Source of the DNA: Adiantum capillus-veneris
Lineage: Eukaryota > Streptophyta > Polypodiopsida > Polypodiales > Pteridaceae
Assembly: GCA_014529385.2 (NCBI GenBank)
Contig: CM043943.1
Coordinates: 156,918,747-156,982,746, forward strand
Direction of reading: 5' to 3'
Length of the DNA: 64,000 nucleotides
Shown here: piece after piece, positions 1 through 11,200 of the stretch
Layout: each line of letters begins with the position of its first letter
Numbering within the stretch: position 1 is the stretch's first letter
Notes under the pieces: model-generated
Database searches by the model: none
What the model saw: the letters and a program-made list of their open reading frames with translations, nothing else
What the model was told of the DNA's origin: nothing
Made by a program: the position numbers and the translations under genes

Positions 1-341
1 CCTTGTTCAGAGCGCGGTAATCTACGCACACCCAGATTTTATTGGATTGCTTCTTAGGCGCTATCACCATGGGTGATAACCACTCAGAGTGCTCCACAGG
101 TACAATGATCCCTGCCTCTTAAGTTTTTTCTAGCTGTGACTTGATAGCTCTGCATACTTTGGGTTGAGCTCGTAAGCTTGGCCTCTGAGACAGGCTTAGC
201 CCCTTCAACCAGAGGGATAGTATGGACACCCAATTTTGGTGGGATCCCTTTCAAATCCTTGTAGGACCAAGCAAAAACATCTCTAAAAGAGTGAATGAAA
301 GAGACTACCTGATCGATTAGCGCGGGATGCTCCCATACCAA
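1..341 (-). pseudogene. Reverse transcriptase N-terminus, Gypsy-C
   Basis: Translation of 341 to 84 gives HPALIDQVVSFIHSFRDVF then AWSYKDLKGIPPKLGVH, the conserved lead-in to gypsy RT. After a stop near 122 the strand resumes in another frame with IIVPVEHSEWLSPMVIAPKK and VCVDYRALNK at the window edge, which are the first RT palm motifs. Catalytic DD residues lie outside the window. Confidence 0.75.
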
Positions 342-1452
342 GCGGCTAAGAGGCTATTTCGAGGGTTGTCAGGGTCACCCAGGTTGACTTCTTTTATCGG
401 GTCAGGAGGTGTAGCTGGAGAGGGCGCCTCAGAAGATGAAGAGTGAGATGTCTCTTGGAGCTTCGAGCCGTCGTGGGCTGGTGTTTGATCGATTGGAAAC
501 TCCGCATACTCCTCTTGTAACCATCTTGGTGGAAGCTCCTCGAAGGGGAAGTCTTCAGACACAGCAGAGTGCTTTGGAGTGGACGGGGCGTCAGGCCCAG
601 GGGGTGTTGAGGGAAAAGGTGAAACATTAGCGAACTCATGCAGAGGAGATTTCATTCCCCTTCTATGATGTGTCATAGGTTCCCCAAGGCCGACGACTTC
701 CATTAGGGAAACACTTGAAGCATGATCATCAGGCGGGAATGACACACTTGCATCTGGGATTGACACACTTTCTTATGGATAACTTGGGTCAACTGTTTCA
801 GCCTGAGGTTCCGGGAAAGAGGGTGTATCCATAGGCAAGGCTTGAATAGAGACCACATAGCACGGCATCGATGTGGTAGCTTCCAACCACTGCAGTAGGT
901 CTTCGTCAGACCCGTCAGGTGGGGTAGGTTGCTCGAGATCGGGGTTGGACTGTACTAACAAAGAGCTGTGATGAACAACTGGATCCATGCCTCCTTCGAG
1001 TCGAATTGGTTACATGGGGGAACCAGGAGTATTTATCCACATGGCATCGTTTACCCCAATCATGAAGTTTCTTAGTGTGCCTCAACCATGGTCTACCAAT
1101 AAGCAAAGGAAATCCTTCCTCCACTTGCGGAAGATTGACCACCACAAAATCCAAGCTAAAGGTGAAGTCTTGTACCTTTAGAGGCACCTTGCCTACTATG
1201 CCCATTGGATAGACTGTCCTCTAGTCGGCCAATGTAATAGTGGATGGAGCAGGGCGGGTAGGCTGCAGACCTAAAGCCAACGTAGTGAACTCTGGCATCA
1301 GATTGATCCCAAATCCACCATCCACTATGACGCCTGAGAATTGATGACGAAGAATAGATACAGTGAGACGAGGACTTTTGTAATTGGTGAGGGGAGCAGC
1401 TAGATAAGAAATCATGTAAGACTCTGAGGACTGTACGGGGAGGTGCCCGCAA
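317..1452 (-). pseudogene. Protease and PR-RT linker, Gypsy-C
   Basis: Pieces in three frames. Segment 1415-1221 contains GVIVDGGFGINLMPEFTTLAL, an aspartic-protease active-site region of the D-G-G form seen in Athila/Tat-type elements. Segment 1205-1010 contains VNLPQVEEGFPLLIGRPWLR, the second half of the protease. Segment 766-317 is a proline/serine-rich linker ending in EVNLGDPDNPRNSLLAAW, which precedes RT in this group. Frameshifts between pieces make it non-functional. Confidence 0.65.
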
Positions 1453-1522
1453 CTAGGCCCTGTACGCGGGTATTTGACTTGTAATCAAGGGATTGTGGGT
1501 TCGGGTCTCACCGGGCGTGCCA
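1443..1522 (+). tRNA. tRNA-Thr(UGU)-like sequence at the Gypsy-C priming site
   Basis: Eighty bases fold on paper as a cloverleaf. The acceptor stem is 1443-1449 with 1512-1518 (two G-T pairs), then discriminator G and an encoded CCA (1520-1522). The D-like hairpin is CCC 1458-1460 with GGG 1468-1470. The anticodon stem is 1473-1477 with 1485-1489, loop CTTGTAA, anticodon TGT. The T stem is 1495-1499 with 1507-1511, loop TTCGGGT. Box B resembles the consensus; box A is poor. The 3' end is exactly the sequence that would pair with the retrotransposon's primer-binding site, so this is more likely a reverse-transcribed primer tRNA fixed in the element than a working gene. Confidence 0.35.
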
Positions 1523-1536
1523 AAAATGAGAGCACC

Positions 1537-2595
1537 TGTAGCGGAGATAATGTGTCGTGCCCTCTATAGTGGGTGCTCCTCAGTGCAATGTGCGTGATAT
1601 CTCACTCCACAGAATGAAAACATAGAAGACAAAGAACAACAGAGTAAGAACAACAGAGCTACAACAATACGACTAGCTGAACAACACGAACATCGACAAA
1701 CTCAAAGAAACCCATACAGATTCTGGCATGGTAGCACACTCAGCTCCAACCCAGATCTCATTGGTACAATGGGGGTGTCGAGGCTCAATTGTGCATGGAT
1801 GGTGCAGACGTGCTATGTACAACTCTGATGATAGACTCTAGATGACTAACCATACAAAAGTAGATAATGCATAAAACCCAACAGCTACGGATATATACAA
1901 TCATAAAGAGCCACCAATGGCTCACCAATATCTAATCCAGCTAAGCATATCTCTGAACTGTGCTGGTGGTGCGCTGGCCATGGTGTCGACTGGACCACCA
2001 CCCATATCCTTGCCACGTGTCATTGACCCGGCAAGAGAGTCCGTCTAGTGGCCAACTGTGACTAACTGCCTGTCCGTGCCAGTGACGCTGTATCCCTGCT
2101 ACAACTGGCCCCAAAGATTGGCACTCCTTTTGGTATTTCTTTATTTTTGCTTCATAAAGGTACAACTCCCCGAGAGTCTAGCTCTTTCTCAAGGCTCTAT
2201 GTCTAGATGGCTCTCGGCAGAGTGGCCTTGAGGGCACCTATAAATAGTACAAAGGATACCCAAAACCAGAGCCCCAAAACACTTGCTAACTTGGCACCAA
2301 AAGCATTTGCTCCCAAAAGTTTGCACTCAAAATTGCCAAAATCAGCCACCGCAAATTGTGAAATCCGTATAGCCTGCCATGTCAGCATGTCAGCACAATT
2401 TACATAAATCTGTCCTAGCCCCTGTGCCGTGTCTTTTTAGGGTTTAGGCCACCAACCAGTGCTCCATAAGTCGATAGGGTTAGGTTTTTATTAAAAACGC
2501 TAACACGTCCTGTTTAGGTCTTTCTAGGCTCAGTTCTTCTTGTCCTCTCGGTTAATTCCTTCCAGTTGGGCAAGCCATGTCATCACCTTGTGACA
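1537..2595 (-). repeat. LTR of Gypsy-C (1,059 bp)
   Basis: It begins TGTAGCGGAGATAATG and ends ACCTTGTGACA on the + strand, giving TG...CA ends. Related partial LTRs occur at 41290-41915 (inverted), 44880-45500 and 45620-46195. At about 2106-2146 is the block shared by all LTR families here, which on the minus strand reads AATAAAGAAATACC-like and probably marks the polyadenylation region. The base after the LTR is directly in a + strand integrase remnant, so the element inserted there. Confidence 0.7.
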
Positions 2596-3960
2596 AGATC
2601 AACGATGTATCCTTTAGACTAAAGTTGCCAGATACTCGGATGATTCACAATGTATTCCATATGAGTCTATTGTGACCTTTCAAAGGTGAAGTTCAAAAGG
2701 AAAGGGAGCCAAAGGTAGACTAAGGAGATTCTTATGCCTGAGCAGGTCCTAGCACACAAGGAAAGGAAAGTGAAGGGAAATCAGGTCCGGAAATACTTGG
2801 TCAAGCTCAAGAACTATCCTTCCCTTGATGCGAAGTGGATGGAGGAGGAGGAATTGGCAGGTATTCCTCAAATACTAAAGCTTCACCTTGAGGCTCTTCA
2901 TCTTTGTCACAGATTGCCTCGAATGAGATCGGGTCAACAAATTTGTCTTTGACGTTTTGGGGGTACTGAGAAGCTGACAATATTCTACCAAGTGACTTCA
3001 TATAATATGTGATTTCCAAGATATATAGTTGGAATCCAAAACAAATTGATTCATGTATCCTTGCAAATGTGTATTTGTTTGAGGATATGAGTAAGCTGAA
3101 ATGTATGCAGCATTGTGTCTCGATTCACCAGTGAGGTAATATGAATCTTAAGTAAGAAGAACTAGTGCATCAAGAGACCTGTTAGAGATCGATGCAATTT
3201 GGATGTGATGGCTAAATAAGTCATAATGATCGCTGCTCATGTCTAAGATCTCGACGGGGATAGTGATGTGGATGTGATTTTAATTGTTTAGTGATCTCTG
3301 TTTTTTGTGCTAATGCATGGTTTCAGTGGCATGTCTGCATAGAGTGAGTGTCTACTGATTTGCTTTACTGTTTACTGTCTACTTTGTGGGCGTAATCGAG
3401 GATGAGTACTCTTCTTCTAAGCGAGAAGAGGCGGGGGGGCGGGATGTCACAAATTGATGACGTGGCAACCAATTGGTCAGACAGAAGAGAGATTTTACTG
3501 AACTGCTGACTGTATGGATGATGACATGGTAGGCTCGAAAAATCCGCCACGATTTGCACCGCAAATTGGGAGCTGCCGAGGTGACAAAAAGCAAAAGCTT
3601 TTGGGCGGCTGTTCTTGAAAGTGGTTGACTTAGCATAGCTTTTAGGTGCCATGTTTTAGGAATTTTTTGGGGGCCAGCTTTTGTATCTGTTGCTACTGAG
3701 CCTAGTGCCCATATAAGTGCCTTGGGGGTTCTCTTTGGCAGATAAGTGCATGGTTGCATAGTTTGCAGAGATCAATTTCCCAACAGTTGTACTCTGACTT
3801 ATCAATACGAAAGGAGTACGAAAAGGGACAGATCCCTGGCTTAGGGATCATCACATCTGGGTAGAGAACTATGCGCTATTGTGTCGCAACTCGACTTGTT
3901 TTGAAGTTCAAGTATCAATAGTTTTCAAGTTCCGACATGTGTCTGCTCTTGATTCACAGC
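2596..3960 (+). mobile_element. 3' end of a + strand chromovirus (integrase tail, chromodomain, PPT, LTR)
   Basis: Bases 2596-2700 encode [14 protein letters not shown] and VFHMSLL, the integrase C-terminus of a chromovirus, with a stop. Bases 2734-2952 encode a chromodomain beginning [13 protein letters not shown] and containing RKYLVKLKNYPSLDAKWMEEEEL. A purine-rich tract (3422-3444, GCGGGGGGGCGGGA at its end) directly precedes TGTCACAAATTG at 3445, the LTR start. The LTR appears to end near 3960; its right boundary is uncertain. It resembles Gypsy-B in layout. It is truncated on the left by the Gypsy-C LTR. Confidence 0.65.
2734..2952 (+). pseudogene. Chromodomain fragment of gypsy integrase
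   Basis: About 50 residues match the chromodomain at the C-terminus of chromovirus integrases: [13 protein letters not shown], then VRKYLVKLKNYPSLDAKWMEEE with the conserved aromatic and W-E-E positions. In autonomous elements this domain targets integration to chromatin. The same domain ends Gypsy-A at 19013-19250. It is detached here from the integrase core and not expressible. Confidence 0.7.
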
Positions 3961-5023
3961 CTCGCTAGTGGCTTGCCGGTTACGACCCTAGTCCTTCAGC
4001 CAATTGAGCCAATTGCCCTTTCTTTGACATTATCAGGGGTACTAAATTGACAGTTCTTTGCTTTGTGACTTCTATTCTTTGCTTTGTGACTTCTATATAT
4101 GTACATAGATTGATAGTTGCAACATGTACTCTTCAAATTTTGTGTTTTTTTGTATGATTTGCGTCAGTATTTTTCGATTGTAGAATCTGTGCGGCATTTT
4201 ATTTTGGCTCACTAGTATGAGTGATAATGTTAAATAAAAATCTTAGGCATACATCACAAAAGAGATAAAATATAGAAACAAGAAACACCGTCTCTCTCTT
4301 ATACCTTAGGAAACTGAACACCTTGTGGACCCAGTAGGCGTTTGAGAGGTGTTGTTTGTCCATGTGCCATTTCCATTTCCATTTAAACCGTATTCCGTGC
4401 GGTCTCATTCTGGTTGTCATGGGTCCATTCTGAGATTAGAAAGTGGCCAGCGTGGGTCTTTGAAGGGTTTTGTTGGTAATCTTTATGCTTGTTTTGAGGC
4501 GTCCTGTGGCAATCCTGCCCATTGAAGCCTTTGTTTTTGGAATCTTCTATCTCCCCTCCATCTCTCCTCCGCTCCCCTCCCCTTGTTTGGGGCCTCTGTT
4601 CACGATCCATACCATTGTCTGTGTTACCTTTCCTTGTTCCATGTATCTATGGAACAGAAGGATATTATAAGCAAGTGACTCTGTGAGATCCAAAAAACCA
4701 GCATGAAAAGGACAACCGTATGGAGGCTCTAAGAAAACAGAATCTGGCGTATGGCTACCCATATTTGGAGAAGTGAAAAAATGAGTGTTTACGGGAGTGG
4801 GGCATGCATGCTATGAGAGGCCTTGGTGTTCTAGTGTGCAGCTATTCTTTCAGATTCCTTAAGATCATTTCCTAGTTGTGGCTAGTGTTGAGCTTAGCCT
4901 GTAACAAAGAAAAGATTTGGCTTATCCAGCAGCTAATTTTGTGCGTTAGTTTGTTCTGTCTTTAAGATGTTTGTTCCTTGGGACAGTTTGATTGAGTTTA
5001 TTCCTAACCTGCATTTGTGCTAG
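3961..5023. other. HYDIN intron sequence without recognised features
   Basis: No coding similarity or repeat family recognised. A 21-base direct repeat (TTCTTTGCTTTGTGACTTCTA, twice near 4052-4093) is present. The stretch just upstream of 5024 supplies a pyrimidine-rich acceptor. Confidence 0.5.
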
Positions 5024-5204
5024 GTACATCCACACAGCTTACTGTGTTGTTTCTGGAAAATCAGATCCCCTGAAGCTGGAAATGCAAGGTAGTGGAATCG
5101 GACCACAAGTACAATTATATCCTGATGTGCAAGACCTTGGAAATATACATTTGTATTCTACATACCGGTTTACAGTTGAGCTGCACAATACTGGTGAATT
5201 AGAG
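5024..5204 (+). CDS. HYDIN: HYDIN exon a (first exon in window)
   Basis: The acceptor is TGTGCTAG before 5024 and the donor is GAG|GTACTA at 5205. The first base completes a codon from an upstream exon outside the window. The translation runs from [11 protein letters not shown] through [10 protein letters not shown] to LHNTGELE, the end of one ASH module and the first strands of the next. An in-frame read-through past the donor exists for a few codons but does not match the family, whereas splicing to 5327 does. Confidence 0.85.
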
Positions 5205-8200
5205 GTACTACTTGGAGCTTTTGAAGGATGATTCAGTTGTCCAAATTGTGCATCATTAAGGATCACAATTAGAGATTTTGATGCTTCTAAGAAGAAAGAG
5301 AAAAAATCTTTGCTTGTATGTTCCAGGCAGTGTATAGATTGATGAGTCCATTGAGCTCTGAGATTATAAACTTCACTTTCAATCCAAGCTCTGGAGCACT
5401 ACCTCCTATGGAGGTTGAAACCATCTTTGTTGAAGCTGTTTGCAATGCCATGGGTAAATTTGATGAGAAGTTTCTGTGGGAAGTCGATGGAGTGCTCCAG
5501 AACTTGTCATTAAAATTTCATGGTAATGTTGGACCTCCAGAGTTTCATTTGAATGCAAAAGTGGTGGATTTTGGTGATGTGTCGTATGGGGTTGGATGTG
5601 TGAAGCAGATTGAATTGCACAATGCTAGCCCTTCTCCTCTATTATTCATCTTCCAAATACACAAAGAAGAAGATGATACATCGCTCTATTCAGCAAACCC
5701 AGAGTCATGTTTAATTCAGCCAGAGGTATGCAGGTTTGTATATCTTATATTTATGACAAGCACACATTAACAGGTTTTCAACTAGCTTTTGATTATCTTT
5801 ATTCTCTGAAAAAGCCCATGGGAACTTGTTCATGAATGTAATTTGATGCTTGATTGTAAGTGATCTTTCACTCATCATTTGATTGAAAAGATTAACTATA
5901 TATGGGGCCTTTATTTATGGGCCATGCAATAACAATTTTCGATTTGTTTGTGGCCCTGGATGTCTATACTACTTGCGGTGGGAATCTCCAGTCACTGCAA
6001 AAGAGTGGCCCTATTTTCAATTGGAAAAAAAGGGGCTCTTGTCCTCTGCATCCAATCTGAGCAGTAAAGTGTGAAGCAATGGACCATGATGTCAACACTG
6101 TTAGCAATAAGAGCTGGGATGATTCCTTGGTTCTTGAAGTTGTGAGTGCACCAAGTTCTTCCAATTAAGCATAGCGTCCTGGGACTTTCTTCACCATGGT
6201 CCGGGGTGTGCTCAGATGGCACTACCGTCCACCTGTGTGGCTTTTCCCTCCTCCCATCTCCTGATTCAGCCCTCATTGTACATATGCTGTTTTTTCATTG
6301 GGAGAGTCTCCCCTTATGATTGTTGTAGCCCTCTCTAATAGAGGTGGTTGTAGCCCTACGGGCAGTTTCATTAACTAATAGAAGGATCTTTTTCTCGGGA
6401 AAAAAAAAGAGTTGGCTGATGAGGATACTAGATCAAAATGGTAATCGCCTACATTCACTAACTCAACTCAATGCTGACTAGTCCAAGAAGGGTAGTGACT
6501 GGAGGAGTACTCCAAGAACGTGCACAATGGTTGGTAATTAGGCAAAGACTAGTGTGTGAGGTAGTTAAAAGGGGAAGTGCTAATAGCTAGCATCAATGAG
6601 ATTAGGATATGATAATCTCTTTTTGTGCTAAGGCCAATTAAAACGAGAGGTGCTCATAGTGAAAGGAGAATTTGGATTGCATTAACTTCATAAACATATG
6701 GAACCCTGAACGAGAACGGTATCAAGAACACGGAATAGAAACTGCAACGGCCAAAGTAGCAAAACGGGAATGGGGGACCTAGAGGCTACAATGGGGAAAG
6801 TAGAGGGGAGGGGAAAATATTGTAAAGGAAATTGAAAAAATGGAGCTAGCAAGGCCTAAGTTGTTAGAAATCCCCCAAGAATGCATAAAAAGGGGATATG
6901 TATTACCTACAAATTCTCAAATAAACTCTTTGTTGGCCACTTTCTATGCCAAATGAAACCCAAGCACGGCAAGGGTCCGGAACATTAACTTATAGAAATT
7001 GTGTACATGGGCTTGTTATGTACGCATAGAAAGAGGTGACATCATGGTACTGGGATTCTGATTACTGCATGACACATACAAGGCAGTCAAAAGAGCGACA
7101 AAGTCCACTACTGAGTCCTCTGAAGTACTACCATCGGAAACGCCAACCCTTTGTGCCCAGTAGAAGTCCACCAGCCCCGTTACCCCTACCTTCCTACGCA
7201 GCTACCTCCACTCCTTCAACCAGTTCTTCACCTCCTAGGCCACCTTCCCAAGTACAGTTCTCAACCATTGTGTTATAGCAACCTCTTGAGCAACAGGCTC
7301 AAGAGCATATATCCATGGAAGAGCTGACAAATGTTCTGGCTAAGGTAAACATCAAGTTCCCTACGTTCAAAGGTCTCTCCATAGAGGATGCCGACGACCA
7401 TGCTTGGAGATTTGTATCCCTCTGCAGAGCCGTGGCCTCAACAGAGAAGACGCCTACCTAGTACTCTTCCCATCCACCTTGGATGGTTTAGCATATAAAT
7501 GTTACAGTCAGTTTGCAGAGAACCACTTTACGACTTGGGCCACATTACGTCAACAATTTTGTGAAGCTTTTAGACCAGGGGACTTCCAAGAGAAGGTTCT
7601 GGATGGGTTGGCCAATCTGATGCTCAAGCCCAATGAGACTTTTGCAGAACTAATGACCTGAACAAAGTCTCTGGTTTCCAAGCTTCCCCAGAAACCAGGT
7701 GAATTTATGGCCAAGAAGTGGGTAGAGAAGGCTCTTCCTAAGACTTCTCAACAAAAGCTCAGAGAAAGTCTCCGACCTAAAGCCACTCTGGAGGAGTTTG
7801 TTGTTGCTACTACTAGGATAGAGGGGGCAAGGAAGCTGTTCAACGACTCTCCTCAAGTAGAGACTGCCTTTGTACTCTTGGAAAGTCAATCTAACCCCTT
7901 GACCTCTTTACGCAGGGAACTCGAAGCTCTAAAGTTACAACGAGCTCTTGAGGAGGAAATATCCTTCTCTCTTAGACAGGAGAAACCTCCACATCACGAA
8001 GCTTTGGACCAGATCAAGCACGAGCTAGAAGAGCTCAGGTCTCAGCAGGAGACTTAAGGCTATGGTCTGGTGTAGCTCATGCCGCTCTCCAGAGCACCCT
8101 CCACATGAATGCCCCCTTCAAGCTTATTGCCACTTCTGTGAAAAGTCTGGACATGAGGATAAGGATTGCTACTACCTAAGGGGATTGCGGCAAATACAAC

Positions 8201-11200
8201 AAAGTCTCAGTCCTACTCTCCAACAGGTGTTAGTGTAACAGACTTGGACACTCCAAGTCAAGAATCAATCGACGGAATAGTCAGATTGCCTACTACAAGG
8301 CGGTTCAGATTGTGTGCAGGTTTTTTGTCAGTACCCAGCTGGTTGGTCCTTCTTGATAGAGGATAGCTCACTTTGATCATAGAGAAGACATCTATGCTAA
8401 AAGGTGAAAAAATGTTTGCATAATCTCTTGACTTTCAGCACTCCTATATTCCTTTGAAGTCGAATATGACGAGCCATATTTCCAAAATACAAAACAGTCA
8501 TGTACAAAACTGGCCCTACTTTTTGTTTGGTTTTCTTTTGGTTGGGGGGGTGCGGCGGGTGGATTCAAGAGGTTTCTCTTCGGGCCACCATTGGGGAGTT
8601 CTATGGAGCTCTTTGACATCAAAGGTTTCATGGGCGCTTGTTTTTTTCCTCCATTTTTCTGATCATAAACCTGTGCCCATTCCTAAACAAAGAGATGAAA
8701 ATAAATAAACCGAGAAAGAATTTAGATGGGCAAGAAACAAGTGAAAAAGGTGAAAGATGAAAAAACATAAATAACAAAGCAGCATCGCATGCAAGAGAAA
8801 ACAGAAGTGTGTAAAGTAGTGTAGCCCTGAAATTATGCTTGCCTCATCAAGGCAAGTTTCTTGATTTCAGAAAATGTCTTGTTATAACCGCTGCAATATT
8901 TTTAGCACACAGTTTGATCCTATGGATGTTCAAATTCACATTAACTGTTCTGGAAATATGAGCAGGAAATAAAGGCTGTTGATCTATGCATTATTGCCAT
9001 GGAAGAAAAGAAAATTTCAGCAGCATTGCTTTTGAACCTTGAGGGTGTTGGTGATGCTATAGATGTTATCCCTTTGCATGCTGAATGTTTCTCTCCTCAG
9101 GTATGGGATGTCAGATGAGTGTCTGTATCATGTAGCTCTTACTTTTAGATGTATTTTTAACACTATGTCAAACTGTGTTTTAAAGGTCTCCTTATCTTTA
9201 GAGACTTTGGATTATGGAAGTTGTCTTCTGCGGTACAGCTACACACAGGAGATTGAAATAATAAACAACTCTAATGTGCCTGCCTGGTATGAAATTGTTT
9301 CTTTGAGCAATGAAGATAAATTGTCGGCTGTTATGGAAGCCGATGCAGCTTCTGGTACAGTATCTTGTCATTGCCAAAAACCAGTGAAATTATCACTTCA
9401 GACTCAAAAGTTGGGGCAGATCTCCCTCCTAGTTACCGTCAATGTTTCTGGAAAAGAATCAAAACCACTAACATTTGCAATATCAGCCATCTCTTGTGGT
9501 CCTTCTATCCAAATTGAACAGCCTGCTTCAGACACCTCGGGAACATTGACCTGGCCTGGAGAGAATACTTCCATCCTAGACTTTGGCAAGGTGCAGGTTC
9601 TTCAATATCATGCTTGTATACTTATGCTGAAAAACCTGTCCTGCATTCCTGCCGAATTGAAAATTTCTCTTAGCAAGAAGAAAACTGTGTTCTGCATTGA
9701 AATGGACACCCTTGTATTGGAGCCTTTTGGAAGCCAAAAACTGACTGTAAGCTTTAAGTTCTCTATTAGCTGCTTCTAACAAACCTTAAGTATCTTGGCA
9801 AGGCATTTTTAATGTGGATCTTCCTCTCACATGTGCAGGTCACAGCGAACCTTGATGATTCTGTGAAATTCACAGATAGCCTTAAAATAATCACAGAAGG
9901 CAGCCAGCACTTGATTCCTTTGAAAGCAGTTGGTATTGGATCGACACTAGTTTGCACAGAGCTTGCTACTGGGGCTTTTGATTTTGGAAAACAGGTGACA
10001 TTACGACCTTTTTCTTATACCCTTAATATAGAAAACCAAGGAAGGAAACAGCAGTCATTGGCTTGGGTAAGCATGAGTGCAGCTGGGGTGTTAGAAAAAG
10101 GTAAAGAGAAAGAGAAAAGAACTTCAAATGTGGTAGCAATGGAGAGGAAAAAAGTATTTTCTATTGCACCAGAAAAGGCAATCATTAAACCTCATGCAAC
10201 TTGTCAGTTTACATTGACTGGTTACGCACTAGATGCTGAAAATGTTATCGAAAGATTGAGATGCAATGTGACTACTACCAAAGCTGTTTGGTCGCACGAC
10301 CTCTTTCTGAAAGCTGACATCTCACCTTTAAAATTGCTGCTTTCCTCCAAAGAACTGTTTTTTGTTCAAAACAATAGCTTACCTGATGATTTGCAAGATC
10401 TGAGTCAGACCTTAACATGTAAAAATGTGTCCGAGCTACCTATTCATTTTGAGCTGAGCACAAAAGAACCTTTCTTTATGAACCATTCAGAGTGCAGGCT
10501 TCAGCCATCTGAATCAGTGGATATTATAGTGAACTTTGAAAGGCAACATTCAGAAGAAAGGCTAAGCAAATCTCTACAAGGAAATCTTGAGATTGTTTAT
10601 ACAGGCACTAATGAGAGAGAAGCTTTGAAGTTGCAGGCAGAAGTTTATTATCCAAACCTGCAGTTTGATGTTGCACAGCTCAATTTTGGGTAGATTCAGA
10701 TCCTTAACAAGATTTTTTTAAGGCATGTTTGCTGATAGAGGTCACAGAACTGAAAAAATAACAGTTAATTAAAGAGTATCTCAAATATGTATTCACAAAA
10801 GAAAATATCAGACTACAAAGATGCAGTCTGCCTTTTCTATTACACAATAAGAGCTCGCTTCTATGAAAATGTAACTTGAGAAATTACTCATAAATTAAGG
10901 CACTAACTCGACTTTGGTTGAGTGATGGAGCTAGTAGTGAAGATGATAATAGTAAATCTGTGAACAAAAGAAAGAAAGAATTTAAGAAATATGCATATGA
11001 ACCACAAACTGATTTCATGGAAGTCTGCAGGCCTTTGAATAGAGAACTACATACTCTCGTTCATGGTGCAAGTAAATGTGGTGGCTGGTAGTGCCATTGC
11101 TGTCTATCCTAGTGTCCATGCAGCCTATCCTTATATGCTATAATTTGACAAGCATGCTTTAGAGAGATCTGGTTATGTGGAATCTAATTTGTGTGCAGTA

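Larger units (their letters stand above)
1..2595 (-). mobile_element. Gypsy-C (Athila/Tat-like LTR retrotransposon), truncated
   Basis: On the minus strand this reads LTR (2595 to 1537), primer-binding region (about 1536-1500), protease, linker and the beginning of reverse transcriptase, which runs off the window at base 1. Only about 85 bases separate the priming region from protease-related sequence, so the gag gene is absent, presumably deleted. The family assignment rests on RT motifs (DVFAWSYKDLKGIPP; ICVDYRALNK-like end) and on protease motifs typical of Athila/Tat-type Ty3/gypsy elements. Several frames must be joined, so the copy is dead. Confidence 0.75.
5726..8870 (+). other. HYDIN intron of about 3.2 kb with two transposon fragments
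   Basis: Donor at 5726; the acceptor is at 8870 or 8912. It contains a LINE-A 3' end (6140-6408), a Gypsy-C gag fragment (7314-8225) and a short LTR piece (8234-8290). Both larger fragments are on the sense strand, unlike most in the two giant introns. Confidence 0.75.

Noticed and set aside
5883-6276. Short frames on both strands in the HYDIN intron
   Set aside because: No resemblance to HYDIN or transposon proteins and partly inside the LINE-A 3' UTR.
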